21,767 nt of DNA from Oscillospiraceae bacterium (lineage in GTDB: Bacteria > Bacillota > Clostridia > Oscillospirales > UBA929), in NCBI GenBank assembly GCA_031271325.1, contig JAISVY010000186.1, positions 1-21,767 of the forward strand, written 5' to 3'. The first letter of the stretch is position 1; every line of letters begins with the position of its first letter. The notes below the pieces were generated by a model that worked only from the letters and a program-made list of their open reading frames with translations, made no database searches and was not told the origin of the DNA. Shown in pieces: positions 1-7,034 of the stretch. The position numbers and the translations under genes are program-made.

Positions 1-158
1 TTATGCATATCTTTTTCATAGAGAATCTGCCCGGTGTCGGCATCCACCAAAATGGCGGTTTCCGAGACCAGATTTATATCCGCCGGGGTGCCGGCTTGCG
101 CCGCCGGCGCCGCGAAACCCGCCAGCAAGACGGGGAGAATAAACAGGGATTTCGTCAC
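1..158 (-). CDS. D-alanyl-D-alanine carboxypeptidase (PBP5/DacF family), N-terminal fragment cut by window edge
   Basis: Only about the first 52 codons are inside the window; the gene continues past the left edge. A GTG start at 158 opens a classic Sec signal peptide: a Lys at position 3, a hydrophobic stretch (LFILPVLLAGFAA) and a small-residue cleavage region (APAAQAG). The mature part then reads AILVDADTGQILYEKD, the signature start of the S11 peptidase domain, which trims the terminal D-Ala from peptidoglycan stem peptides outside the membrane. The SxxK, SxN and KTG active-site motifs lie beyond the edge. The ribosome binding site candidate is the GGGGGGA tract about 9 bases upstream, which belongs to a repeat element (156-383). 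With spoIIE in the window, a sporulation-type DacF is plausible, but this fragment cannot separate DacF from other family members. Confidence 0.8.
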   Translation of the reverse strand, partial: MTKSLFILPVLLAGFAAPAAQAGTPADINLVSETAILVDADTGQILYEKDMH

Positions 159-383
159 GCTGAAAATCCCCCCGCTCCGGCTTGAAAACGAAGCGCGAAC
201 CCGCCTCGCAGGGAGGCTTGGAACCCAAAGGCATAGCGAGCCTGCGATCCGCAAACCGGCGAGCGTAGCCGGAGGGTGAAAGACGACCGCCCGCGAGGCG
301 AGGTGAACGTGACACCTCGCCATGGGCGGCTGTCCGCAAGCGCTTCGCCCGTTCGCCGGCAGGCGAACACAGGGGGGTTAGAG
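156..383 (+). repeat. CTCTAAAA-ended repeat element, copy A (long form)
   Basis: The left end reads CACGCTGAAAATCCCCCC and the right end ACAGGGGGGTTAGAG. The interior is rich in short inverted repeats, for example CCTCGC/GCGAGG and CCGGC/GCCGG. The last 60 bases align with copy B and share GCGGCTG, CGCAAGC, CGCCCGTT and CACAGG. The left end overlaps the GTG start of the carboxypeptidase. Together with copy B this accounts for most of the 359-base gap between the carboxypeptidase and the SH3b gene; I see no tRNA or protein gene there. Copy boundaries are by eye. Confidence 0.55.
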
Positions 384-428
384 CTTCTTGATTTTTGATG
401 CCTCATCAAGCCGTCCTCACAATTGGGT

Positions 429-508
429 CACTCTAAAAACCCTCCGCAGGCGGCTGCTCGCAAGCAATCCGCCCGTTGACCTGCCGGCGGCTCACAGGGT
501 TTTCAGAG
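429..508 (+). repeat. CTCTAAAA-ended repeat element, copy B; possible terminator of the SH3b gene
   Basis: It starts CACTCTAAAAACCC and ends GGGTTTTCAGAG, so the ends are near-perfect inverted repeats. Inside, GGCGG/CCGCC and TGCT/AGCA segments let the whole element fold as one long imperfect hairpin. Read on the minus strand it lies 10 bases past the SH3b stop codon and ends in GGGTTTTTAGAG, a stem followed by five T, so it may terminate that transcript. Confidence 0.6.
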
Positions 509-517
509 GTTTTTAAT

Positions 518-1609
518 TTACCGGGCGTTCCAAGCCTCCCATACGCCGTTTTGATGGCTTTGCTCAAAGGAGGTGTTCCCGTTGTGTGTTTTACTGCCCA
601 GAAAGTGCAGGCAAATCTGCCCGTCCATGCCGTTTCCCGCGATCACGCCGCCGCCGTGCGGCATCCCGTTGATTGACGCCGCGACCGTACGCCCGGCAAT
701 CGTCACCCAAACGGGGCGCGGGCTCCAGCTCCAGCTGCCGCCGTAAAGCCCTTTCAAAATTTCCGTATCCGCCGTCGTCAGCGTTTCCACATCGGCATGG
801 GAACCCTTGGAGAAACACTGAATGGTGTAGGTCACGCCCGTTCTCACGTCCACCACCGGAATCGGCACATTGAGGACAATGATACCCTTCACGGCAGACC
901 ATTCCAGCAGCTCGACGCCTTCTCCGTCCTTCACGTTTGCGAGGAACTCGGATTTGATATACCCGGTTTCCTCACCGACGCCGGCCATCGACCAGCCAGC
1001 CGGATCATACTCCAAAATGTTTACCGCCGTACCGGCGTTCAGCGTCTTGATGACCGCCGCTTCGGTGGACGGTTCGGAGCGGAAGTTCACCGTGTCGGTT
1101 GTAATGAAGCGCTCCGAAGACGGCTCGGGGGTTTCCGCCGGCTCCGAACCCGCCGGGACAAGGTACTCTGATTTTATGTAGCCGGCGGTGCCGTTTATGC
1201 ATACTTGCGACCATCCGCCGGGAATATAGTTCATAACATCCACCGCCGTGCCGGCTTCCAGACGGGCGATCACGCTCCCGCCGAGCGACGGCTCGGTACG
1301 GAAATTCACCCGGTCTGTCGCCGTGTACGGTTCGGACGCAGCGACGCCTTGCGGCACAAGGTATTCGGATTTTATGTAACCGTTGACGCCGTCAACGGCG
1401 ACTTTTGACCAACCGGCGGGGTCATACTCCAAAACGTCCACCGCGACGCCGCCTTCCAGCGTTTGAAGAACGGGGGCATCCAGCGAACCTTCGGAACGCA
1501 GGTTTACCTTTCCGCTTGTGACATAACTCTCGGCGGCCATCGCCGAGGGCAGTAATCCCGCGAGTAAGACGCAGACAGTAAGCAGAGACAGAATTTTTCT
1601 TCGGAGCAT
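518..1609 (-). CDS. Secreted triple-SH3b protein with an uncharacterised C-terminal domain
   Basis: The 363-residue protein begins with a signal peptide (MLRRKILSLLTVCVLLAGLL, then PSAMA and the likely cleavage). Three bacterial SH3 (SH3b) repeats follow at about residues 28-86, 95-152 and 167-224, each with the pattern VNLRSEPS...VIxxLxAGTAVxV...GWSxV...GYIKSEYL; such repeats usually bind peptidoglycan. A Pro/Glu linker (about 154-166) separates repeats two and three. Residues 232-363 form a different domain with conserved-looking polar positions: KGSHADVE (268-275), NGMPHGGG (314-321), CLHFLGSKTH (333-342) and H352. I believe this domain recurs in clostridial SH3b proteins, but I know of no assigned function and it lacks the usual L,D-transpeptidase HxnSHGC core. 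The ATG at 1609 is preceded by AAAGGAGAA. It is probably a single-gene unit with its own promoter (1652-1680). Most likely it acts at the cell wall. Confidence 0.85.
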   Translation of the reverse strand: MLRRKILSLLTVCVLLAGLLPSAMAAESYVTSGKVNLRSEGSLDAPVLQTLEGGVAVDVLEYDPAGWSKVAVDGVNGYIKSEYLVPQGVAASEPYTATDRVNFRTEPSLGGSVIARLEAGTAVDVMNYIPGGWSQVCINGTAGYIKSEYLVPAGSEPAETPEPSSERFITTDTVNFRSEPSTEAAVIKTLNAGTAVNILEYDPAGWSMAGVGEETGYIKSEFLANVKDGEGVELLEWSAVKGIIVLNVPIPVVDVRTGVTYTIQCFSKGSHADVETLTTADTEILKGLYGGSWSWSPRPVWVTIAGRTVAASINGMPHGGGVIAGNGMDGQICLHFLGSKTHNGNTSFEQSHQNGVWEAWNAR

Positions 1610-1651
1610 TCCCGAATTCTCCTTTTACGACTGTTTTTGACATCCTCGACA

Positions 1652-1680
1652 ATCGTAACAGAAAAAAATCTCTTTGTCAA
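1652..1680 (-). promoter_or_regulatory. Sigma-A type promoter of the SH3b gene
   Basis: On the minus strand the sequence reads TTGACA (1675-1680), a 17-base spacer, then TACGAT (1652-1657). The predicted transcript starts near 1645, leaving a leader of about 36 bases with AAAGGAGAA before the ATG at 1609. The -35 is perfect and the -10 is close to consensus. Confidence 0.75.
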
Positions 1681-1726
1681 CTGTTTTGTCATTATTTTGT
1701 TACCGCTTGTTACCGGGAATAACGCG

Positions 1727-1779
1727 AAAACCGCCGTCTTTGCAGGAACTCCCTAACGAGAAGCTCTACAAAACGGCGG
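1727..1779 (-). terminator. Intrinsic terminator after the aldo/keto reductase gene
   Basis: Read on the minus strand, CCGCCGT followed by TTTGTAG pairs with CTGCAAA followed by ACGGCGG (about 14 pairs, one G-U, one bulge), then TTTT. It starts about 20 bases past the reductase stop codon and marks the end of the minus-strand operon. Confidence 0.65.
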
Positions 1780-1800
1780 TGCGGCGGGGGACGGCGGGGG

Positions 1801-2721
1801 TTACGGCAGATCGTTGCCCGCCGCGAGATAGATTTCGTACCATTCCTCGCGGGTGAGGCTGATCTGCGCCGCCTGTACGCAGTCTTTCAGGCGCGAGAGG
1901 TTGGTCGTGCCGGTCACCGGCTGCAGTTTCGCCGGGTGACGCAGCAGCCACGCCATCGCAATCGTAGTGTTGCTGACGCCGTATTTGCCCGCCAGCGCGT
2001 CAATCTTCGCGTTCAGTTCGGGGAATTTGCCGCTGCCGAGGAACACGCCCTCAAAGAAACCGTACTGGAACGGCGACCACGGCTGCACGGTGATGCCGTT
2101 TAGGCGGCAGAAATCCAACACGCTGCCGTCGCGCCCCACGGCGGGGTCGTCCAGCATATTCACGTGCAGACCCTGCGAGATCATCGTCGCGTTCGTAATA
2201 CTGAGCTGTAATTGGTTCGCGGCAATCGGGAACTTTACAAACTGTTGCAGCAGCTGAATCTGCATCGGGTTTTGATTGGATACGCCGAAATGCCGCACCT
2301 TCCCGGCGTTATGCAGCGTCCCGAACGCTTCCGCCACTTCCTCCGGCTCGACAAGCGCGTCGGGGCGGTGCAGCAGAAGCACGTCGAGATACTCCGTCTT
2401 CAGCCGCTTCAGAATGCCGTCCGTTGCGGCGAGGATATGTTCTTTTGAGAAATCAAAGGCGATACCGGGGCGTATGCCGCATTTGGATTGCAGCAGCAGC
2501 CCTTCCCGTACCGAAGGGGACATGTGCACGGCTTCCGCAAAGACCTCTTCGCATGTCCCGCCGCCGTAAATATCCGCGTGGTCGAAAAAATTCGCGCCCT
2601 GCTCTATCGCGCCGCGCACGAAACGCTCCGCGCCCTGCTTGCCAAGACCGCCGATGCGCATACAGCCGACCGCGATCACCGGCACCTCTAAGCCGGTTTT
2701 GCCTAACTGGATGGTTTTCAT
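1801..2721 (-). CDS. Aldo/keto reductase, YdhF-like
   Basis: The 306-residue protein is a TIM-barrel NADPH-dependent oxidoreductase. Visible family marks are the N-terminal LGKTGLEVPVIAVGCMRIGG; the catalytic Asp/Tyr region FFDHADIYGGG, with the family Asp and Tyr; the catalytic Lys in LLLQSKCGIRPG; the His in LLLHRPD; and the cofactor-binding end region around TGTTNLSRL. The run DHADIYGG...CEEVFAEAV followed by SKCGIRPG resembles E. coli YdhF, whose physiological substrate is not established. The frame is open further upstream, but the ATG at 2721 is chosen because AAAGGAGGA stands 7 bases before it and the family N-terminus begins there. The gene starts 11 bases after the stop of the HDOD gene, so the two are co-transcribed, and it is followed by an intrinsic terminator. 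Substrate and link to the neighbours are unknown. Confidence 0.9.
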   Translation of the reverse strand: MKTIQLGKTGLEVPVIAVGCMRIGGLGKQGAERFVRGAIEQGANFFDHADIYGGGTCEEVFAEAVHMSPSVREGLLLQSKCGIRPGIAFDFSKEHILAATDGILKRLKTEYLDVLLLHRPDALVEPEEVAEAFGTLHNAGKVRHFGVSNQNPMQIQLLQQFVKFPIAANQLQLSITNATMISQGLHVNMLDDPAVGRDGSVLDFCRLNGITVQPWSPFQYGFFEGVFLGSGKFPELNAKIDALAGKYGVSNTTIAMAWLLRHPAKLQPVTGTTNLSRLKDCVQAAQISLTREEWYEIYLAAGNDLP

Positions 2722-2732
2722 CGGGTCCTCCT

Positions 2733-3977
2733 TTACAGCGAAACGCCGTTTTCGTCGATCTCCATGTGGATCATCTGACCGTACCAGGTGAGGGCGCTGT
2801 TGTAGGCGTTGAAGATGTCGGCAATCGAGAAACCCTTCATCAGGGCGGTCCGCGAGACCTCCACCCAATCCGCTTTTTCGTAGAGCCGGATGAATTCATA
2901 GACCTCCCCGAAGGAGGGTTCCTTCATCAGCAAGGCGTCGCGCACGCGGTCGGGGACGCGCACGGTGTTGAGCGCGTCTTCCATCGTCGTCTCCAGAATG
3001 ATGTCCAGTACCGAGAACAGCCCCATCAGGAAGAGGTTCTCTTTCTGCACGGCCAGCTCAAAAAGCCCCGCGAGGTTCTCGCAGAATTTCGCGCGGAGCA
3101 TCGAAACACGGGTGATCTCGCCCGGGCTTTCCTGCGCGAGCGAGGACGTGACGGCGGTTGTCGCCCACTTCTTGATCTCGCGCTGCCCCAGCAGCACCGC
3201 CGCGTGACGGAGGTTCGTGATCTTGTTCGCGCGGACGGAGGAGGAGTTGACCATCTTGAGGAACTGGATCGCGAGCGCCGTGTCGCGCTGGACGATCCCG
3301 GCGAATTTGTCGAGGTCGAAATCCTCTTGGTTGACTTGATTGAGCAGGTGAATATAGTTGATCTTGAGCGGCGATACCCGGCGGTCTTTGCTGATCTGCG
3401 GGTGCATATAAAACGAACCGGCGAAATACTCCAGCCCGAACGCCATCATCTTTTCAAAGATTTGCTCGGAGGTGATTTTCCGCGCAATGACCTTCGTGGG
3501 GAAATGCTTTTGCCGGATGTGCCCCAGCAGCGGCATCACGCTGGACGTTTCGCTGCCGCTGAAGATAAAGTCGGTATACGGCAGGAAGGGGTCGAGCGCC
3601 CGGTAATCGTCCTTGTGGATGAACGCGACCATAAATCCCTGCTCTTTGAAGTACTTCACCCGCTCTATGTTGGCGGCCGACAGATCAACCCGCCGCCCCA
3701 GCAGGAGCGCGACACGCGTGCGGTCAACGGTGCATACCTCTTCCAGATTGGTCGCGAGCTGCACATTGGAGACGGGGATGAAGATGGGCAGGTTGTTTGT
3801 CAGCACCTCCAGCCCGATCTGGTTGACAAACTCGATAAAGGGCGAACTGATGCTGTTTTCGTAGGCGAAGGTCTTCCCCTCCTCCAACAGCGCGTTGCCC
3901 GTTTGGAACGAGAGGTAGTACCCCTTGACCGTCTTCGAGCGGCTGAAAATGGGTTTCGGGACAACCAGCATATCCAT
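2733..3977 (-). CDS. EAL-like/HDOD signalling protein (YuxH family, COG3434 type)
   Basis: This is a 414-residue cytoplasmic protein. Residues about 1-195 look like a degenerate EAL (cyclic-di-GMP phosphodiesterase) fold: the segment VIARKITSEQIFEKMMAFGLEYFAGSFYMHP sits where active EAL proteins have the AExVE...F..G.d..QG....P block, but the EAL signature and several acidic metal ligands are absent, so I infer no hydrolase activity. Residues about 200-390 form an HDOD domain (INYIHLLNQVN..., FLKMVNSSSV, LRHAAVLLGQREIKKW), a non-catalytic relative of HD phosphohydrolases. Proteins with this architecture are regulators in several bacteria, but a target cannot be read from the sequence. The start at 3977 has AAGGGG about 10 bases upstream. 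It precedes the reductase by 11 bases, and its 127-base upstream gap contains an 8-bp hairpin (4001-4025). Confidence 0.85.
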   Translation of the reverse strand: MDMLVVPKPIFSRSKTVKGYYLSFQTGNALLEEGKTFAYENSISSPFIEFVNQIGLEVLTNNLPIFIPVSNVQLATNLEEVCTVDRTRVALLLGRRVDLSAANIERVKYFKEQGFMVAFIHKDDYRALDPFLPYTDFIFSGSETSSVMPLLGHIRQKHFPTKVIARKITSEQIFEKMMAFGLEYFAGSFYMHPQISKDRRVSPLKINYIHLLNQVNQEDFDLDKFAGIVQRDTALAIQFLKMVNSSSVRANKITNLRHAAVLLGQREIKKWATTAVTSSLAQESPGEITRVSMLRAKFCENLAGLFELAVQKENLFLMGLFSVLDIILETTMEDALNTVRVPDRVRDALLMKEPSFGEVYEFIRLYEKADWVEVSRTALMKGFSIADIFNAYNSALTWYGQMIHMEIDENGVSL

Positions 3978-4000
3978 GTGTCATACCCCTTTTTTATGTT

Positions 4001-4025
4001 CCGGGAAAAACGGATGCTTTCCCGG
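4001..4025. promoter_or_regulatory. Perfect 8-bp hairpin in the leader of the HDOD gene
   Basis: CCGGGAAA (4001-4008) and TTTCCCGG (4018-4025) pair exactly around a 9-base loop. It lies 24 bases before the HDOD start codon. No T-run follows on either strand, so it is not a standard terminator. It could be a leader hairpin, a processing site or a protein-binding palindrome. Confidence 0.35.
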
Positions 4026-4104
4026 GCGGAATGAGGACGTTGCTGCGGAGGAGTGAACCCGCCGGCGCAGCGATTGGACTGCGGGAGATACCCCCACTTT
4101 GCGT

Positions 4105-5160
4105 TTATCGTACATTTTTATCTGAATCGTTAATGGCATCCAGCCGTTCTTGAACATTTTGATAAAAAACTCCGTTTCCCCGCATCGCGGAGGCAAGGGC
4201 TTCGGTCACCAGCGCCGCGCCGGTCGCGTTGACGTGGGAGGGGTCTTTGAAGTGCTCGCTGCCCATCGGCAGCAGTTCGGGTTTCGCCAAATTGAGATCA
4301 ATGAACGACGCGCCGCAGTCCTCCGCGATGCCGCTGAAAAACGCGTTGGCCCGCTCGAAGTAATCGGGGCACACCTCCACCCGCGCCTGTACGTGCGGGG
4401 TGGCCAGCAGAACGACGTCAATCCCCCGCTCGCGGCAGAGAGCGATCAGTTTGCGCAGGTATTCCTCTTTTTCCGGGTCGGGTGTCGGCGGCTCGTGATA
4501 CAGTACAGGCTCCGAATCGTCCCAGACAGAAGTATATGCGGTAAACCCCTTTCCCATATACGTGGCGCTTTCGTGGATCACCGGGTTGCGCGGCTCGTTC
4601 GCCTTGGCGTAGATATACGAAGGGCTTAACTTGCCGGGCGAGAACGAAGAACGGTAATGGTAGCTCTTGAGGAAGACGGTCGGGTAGTCGGCGGGCTGAA
4701 ACGCGTCGAGGAAAAACCGCAGTTTTACGGGCGAACCCTTCATATAGTCGAATACGATCAGGTTGGATTGCAGTTCGTCGAGCGTCTCTGTGCCGAACGC
4801 GCTGTAATTGGCCGAGACAATCACGGTTTTCGGGGTGTGCAGGCGCAGGATGTCCTGTGTCAGGTAGTAAGACGCGATCGGCTGCTGTAAGCTGGAGCAG
4901 GCGTTGAAGCTGTTTTCCCCCAGCAGTTCCTCCAGCAGGAAGGGATCGACCGCCGTCATCGCGGCGGAGGAACCGACCACCGCCACATCGATATTCTCCC
5001 GGTCAAGCTCGTTCCGCATCGCCATCTCCGCCATATCCTCCATCATCATGCGGGAGGGGAGGTTATCCGGCATCAGCACGATGCAAAGCACCGCCTCGGC
5101 AAAGGTAAAGACAAGCAGGAACCCCACGATGCGCAAGATGATTCTTCTTACCCGCGCCAC
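4105..5160 (-). CDS. Membrane-anchored SGNH-fold protein, DltD/AlgJ-like partner of MBOAT
   Basis: The 351-residue protein has one N-terminal membrane anchor (about residues 7-29, IILRIVGFLLVFTFAEAVLCIV) and an extracytoplasmic body. SGNH/GDSL marks are the block-I nucleophile region VVGSSAAMTAVDP (Ser 64/65), an Asn-containing VSANYS segment (115-120) and the block-V pair DPSHVNATGA (Asp306, His309), giving a complete Ser-Asp-His set. Proteins of this shape (DltD, AlgJ/AlgX) work with MBOAT proteins to move acyl groups onto extracellular polymers. The start is a GTG at 5160: the MBOAT stop is 32 bases upstream, and the only ribosome-binding candidate is the GAGGGGG tract of a short repeat (5158-5197). 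It is the last gene of the acylation cassette; the acyl acceptor is unknown. Confidence 0.82.
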   Translation of the reverse strand: MARVRRIILRIVGFLLVFTFAEAVLCIVLMPDNLPSRMMMEDMAEMAMRNELDRENIDVAVVGSSAAMTAVDPFLLEELLGENSFNACSSLQQPIASYYLTQDILRLHTPKTVIVSANYSAFGTETLDELQSNLIVFDYMKGSPVKLRFFLDAFQPADYPTVFLKSYHYRSSFSPGKLSPSYIYAKANEPRNPVIHESATYMGKGFTAYTSVWDDSEPVLYHEPPTPDPEKEEYLRKLIALCRERGIDVVLLATPHVQARVEVCPDYFERANAFFSGIAEDCGASFIDLNLAKPELLPMGSEHFKDPSHVNATGAALVTEALASAMRGNGVFYQNVQERLDAINDSDKNVR

Positions 5161-5197
5161 CCTAAAACCCCCTCGCTCCGGCTTGCCGCCGTTTAGA
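5158..5197 (+). repeat. Minimal CTCTAAAA-type repeat, copy E, spanning the MBOAT/SGNH junction
   Basis: It reads CACCCTAAAACCCCC, then CGCTCCGGCTTG, and ends GTTTAGA. The CGCTCCGGCTTG block is identical to the left part of copy A. It overlaps the MBOAT stop codon and supplies both the GTG and the G-rich tract before the SGNH gene start on the minus strand. Confidence 0.45.
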
Positions 5198-6623
5198 ACT
5201 GCGCATACTGAAACCCGCCCACAATGTCGGCGTCAAACCGCCCGCAGAAGATAAAGACGTAAATCAACAGCACCAGCAGAACGGCGCGAAGGAAAAACGG
5301 GACCCGCCCGGTCTTCGCGAACAGCGCCGTAAGTATCTGCGGTTTCAGCTCCAGCGCGTGGGAGAACGCGACGAACGGCGCCGCCGCCAGCAGATAGATC
5401 AGCAGTTCGTTCGCCCCGGCGAGCGCCGCCCAAGCCCCGGAGAGGTTTTGATAAGCCGCCGGGTTCAGCGCGCGGCTCAGGATATGCACCGACTGGGAAA
5501 ACCCGCCGGCGCAGACAAATGTGATGACAAACACCGAGATGATAAACGTAATGACCGTCGTGACAACGGCGAACAGACGCTTCGGCACGGCTTTCGCGAT
5601 CTTCTTGCGCCGCTTCGCGAACACCGCGTCGAACGCGATGAAGAACGCGGTCGCCAAGCCCCAAGCGAGGTAGTTTAACGTAAACCGGTGCCACATCCCG
5701 CTGACGGCGAGCGTCACGAACGCGGCGGTGACCGACGCGAAAATCCCGAGGGTGCGCAGCTTGATCTGCAGCGGGGTGAACAGGTAATCGGAAAACCAGT
5801 GCGACAATCCCATATGCCAGCGCCGCCAGAAATCCGAAATCGACTGCGAGAGGAAGGGGGCGCGGAAGTTCGGGTTCACGCGGAACCCCAGCAGACGGGA
5901 AACGCTGAGCGCGATGTCGGTATACGCCGAAAAGTCCAGATAGAGCTGAATGAGGTAGCAGAGCAGCAGAAAGAACCATATGCCGCCGTTGTTCACCGTC
6001 TCCGCCTGCCCGGCGGCAAACCGCGGGGCGATCAGCCGCCAGATGTTGTCGGCGAAGACAAACTTCTTAAACAGCGACAGCCCGATCACGAAGAGGCTGT
6101 CGCGCCAAACTTGCGCGTCCGGGCGCTCCGGGTTTTGGATCTGCGGGAGGAAATCCCCGGCGCGGTTGATCGGCCCCATCGTCAGGATCGGGTAGAAGCA
6201 GAGGAAAAGTGCCAAATTGACCGGGTTGCGCTCCGGTTCCAGTTTCTTTCGCGCGACGTCGGCTTGGTAGCCGATACAGCGGAACATATAATACGAAAAG
6301 CCCAGCGGGAAAATCAGGTTTTCCAGCGCGGGCAGGCGCTCAAACGTAAACAGCTCCGCCCGCCCCAGCAGGATAAAAAGCACGGTATGCAGAAACAGCG
6401 CGAACGGGAACGCCGCCTTCGGGTGTTTGCGGATCAGGAAGGTCAGCGCGTAGTTGAGCAGGGTGTACCCGGCGATAAACAGCGGCGCCCAAAGCCGCCA
6501 AAACCCATAGGAAACAAAGCTCGCCGCCAGCAGAAGGGCGGCGCGGAACCGCACGGGCATAAAGCGGTCGGCCAGAATGACCGCCGCCGAAAACAGCAGA
6601 AACAGCGGGGAGGTAACAAGCAT
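5193..6623 (-). CDS. MBOAT family membrane O-acyltransferase (DltB/AlgI-like)
   Basis: The 476-residue polytopic protein has about ten or more hydrophobic segments. The MBOAT core is clear: FPLGFSYYMFRCIGYQADV (106-123), FYPILTMGPINRAGDF (143-158), DFSAYTDIALSVSRLLGF (230-247), SDFWRRWHMGLSHWFSDYLF (263-282) and VSGMWHRFTLNYLAWG (307-322). His312 in GMWH is the expected catalytic histidine and His270 in WRRWH is the second conserved one. Such proteins pass an acyl group through the membrane from a carrier protein or thioester to an extracellular polymer. The ATG at 6623 begins 15 bases after the VOC gene ends, with GAAAGGG and TAGGA upstream. An acyl carrier protein gene two genes upstream and an SGNH partner just downstream match the DltB arrangement more than a stand-alone acetyltransferase. 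Confidence 0.93.
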   Translation of the reverse strand: MLVTSPLFLLFSAAVILADRFMPVRFRAALLLAASFVSYGFWRLWAPLFIAGYTLLNYALTFLIRKHPKAAFPFALFLHTVLFILLGRAELFTFERLPALENLIFPLGFSYYMFRCIGYQADVARKKLEPERNPVNLALFLCFYPILTMGPINRAGDFLPQIQNPERPDAQVWRDSLFVIGLSLFKKFVFADNIWRLIAPRFAAGQAETVNNGGIWFFLLLCYLIQLYLDFSAYTDIALSVSRLLGFRVNPNFRAPFLSQSISDFWRRWHMGLSHWFSDYLFTPLQIKLRTLGIFASVTAAFVTLAVSGMWHRFTLNYLAWGLATAFFIAFDAVFAKRRKKIAKAVPKRLFAVVTTVITFIISVFVITFVCAGGFSQSVHILSRALNPAAYQNLSGAWAALAGANELLIYLLAAAPFVAFSHALELKPQILTALFAKTGRVPFFLRAVLLVLLIYVFIFCGRFDADIVGGFQYAQF

Positions 6624-6638
6624 TCCTAGCCGACCCTT

Positions 6639-7034
6639 TCAACATGCCCTTTCAACGAGTTCAATCAGCCCGACGCCGCCGTGCATGAAAAACGCCACTC
6701 TGCGCCCCCCCAGCGCGGGCGCGGCCTCCGGCGGCCTCACCGGCACATAGCCGCGGGAAAACAGCTCCGCCTGCGCCTCTTCTAAGCCGTCCGTCTCAAA
6801 GCAGAGGTGGTAGGGCGCGTTTTTGAATTTCTTCAACAGCGGCGCGTAGGGGGAGGCGGGGGAAGCGGGGCAGATCAGCTCAATCCGTGTCCCGCCGGTC
6901 TGTAAAAAGCAGATACGCGCGTCCCGCGCTTCATCATAAATCGGTTCCCATTCCTGCGAAAAGCCAAGCAGAATAAACTCTTCCGCCGCCGCGCCGATGT
7001 CGGCGACCAGATAACCCACATGATGCAGCGTCAT
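6639..7034 (-). CDS. VOC (glyoxalase/methylmalonyl-CoA epimerase fold) protein
   Basis: This 131-residue protein shows the paired beta-alpha-beta-beta-beta modules of the vicinal-oxygen-chelate superfamily. The candidate metal ligands are in the expected places: His5 (HHVGYLV), Glu52 (TRIELICP), His76 (YHLCFETD) and Glu125 (VGLIELVE). The overall pattern is closest to methylmalonyl-CoA epimerase-like proteins, so an epimerase or isomerase acting on an acyl thioester, perhaps the ACP-bound acyl group, is a reasonable but untested idea. The ATG at 7034 overlaps the ACP stop codon as ATGA, implying translational coupling; the upstream open extension lies inside the ACP gene in another frame and is rejected. 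There is no counterpart in classical dlt operons, so this gene is one of the distinguishing parts of the cassette. Confidence 0.85.
   Translation of the reverse strand: MTLHHVGYLVADIGAAAEEFILLGFSQEWEPIYDEARDARICFLQTGGTRIELICPASPASPYAPLLKKFKNAPYHLCFETDGLEEAQAELFSRGYVPVRPPEAAPALGGRRVAFFMHGGVGLIELVERAC

Noticed and set aside
159..517. tRNA or other known structured RNA in the stem-rich gap
   Set aside because: No cloverleaf, anticodon arm or CCA end could be fitted; the stems are explained by repeat copies A and B.
2722..2868. 49-codon N-terminal extension of the aldo/keto reductase
   Set aside because: It lies inside the HDOD gene, has no family similarity, and AAAGGAGGA marks the start at 2721.
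2424..4034. 536-codon plus-strand open frame opposite the reductase and HDOD genes
   Set aside because: Its Arg/Asp/His-rich product has no family features, and both minus-strand genes beneath it have clear motifs and ribosome binding sites. It is an antisense shadow of GC-rich codons.
5688..6629. 313-codon plus-strand open frame opposite the MBOAT gene
   Set aside because: Low-complexity Arg/Gln/Glu-rich translation, antisense to a clear membrane acyltransferase.
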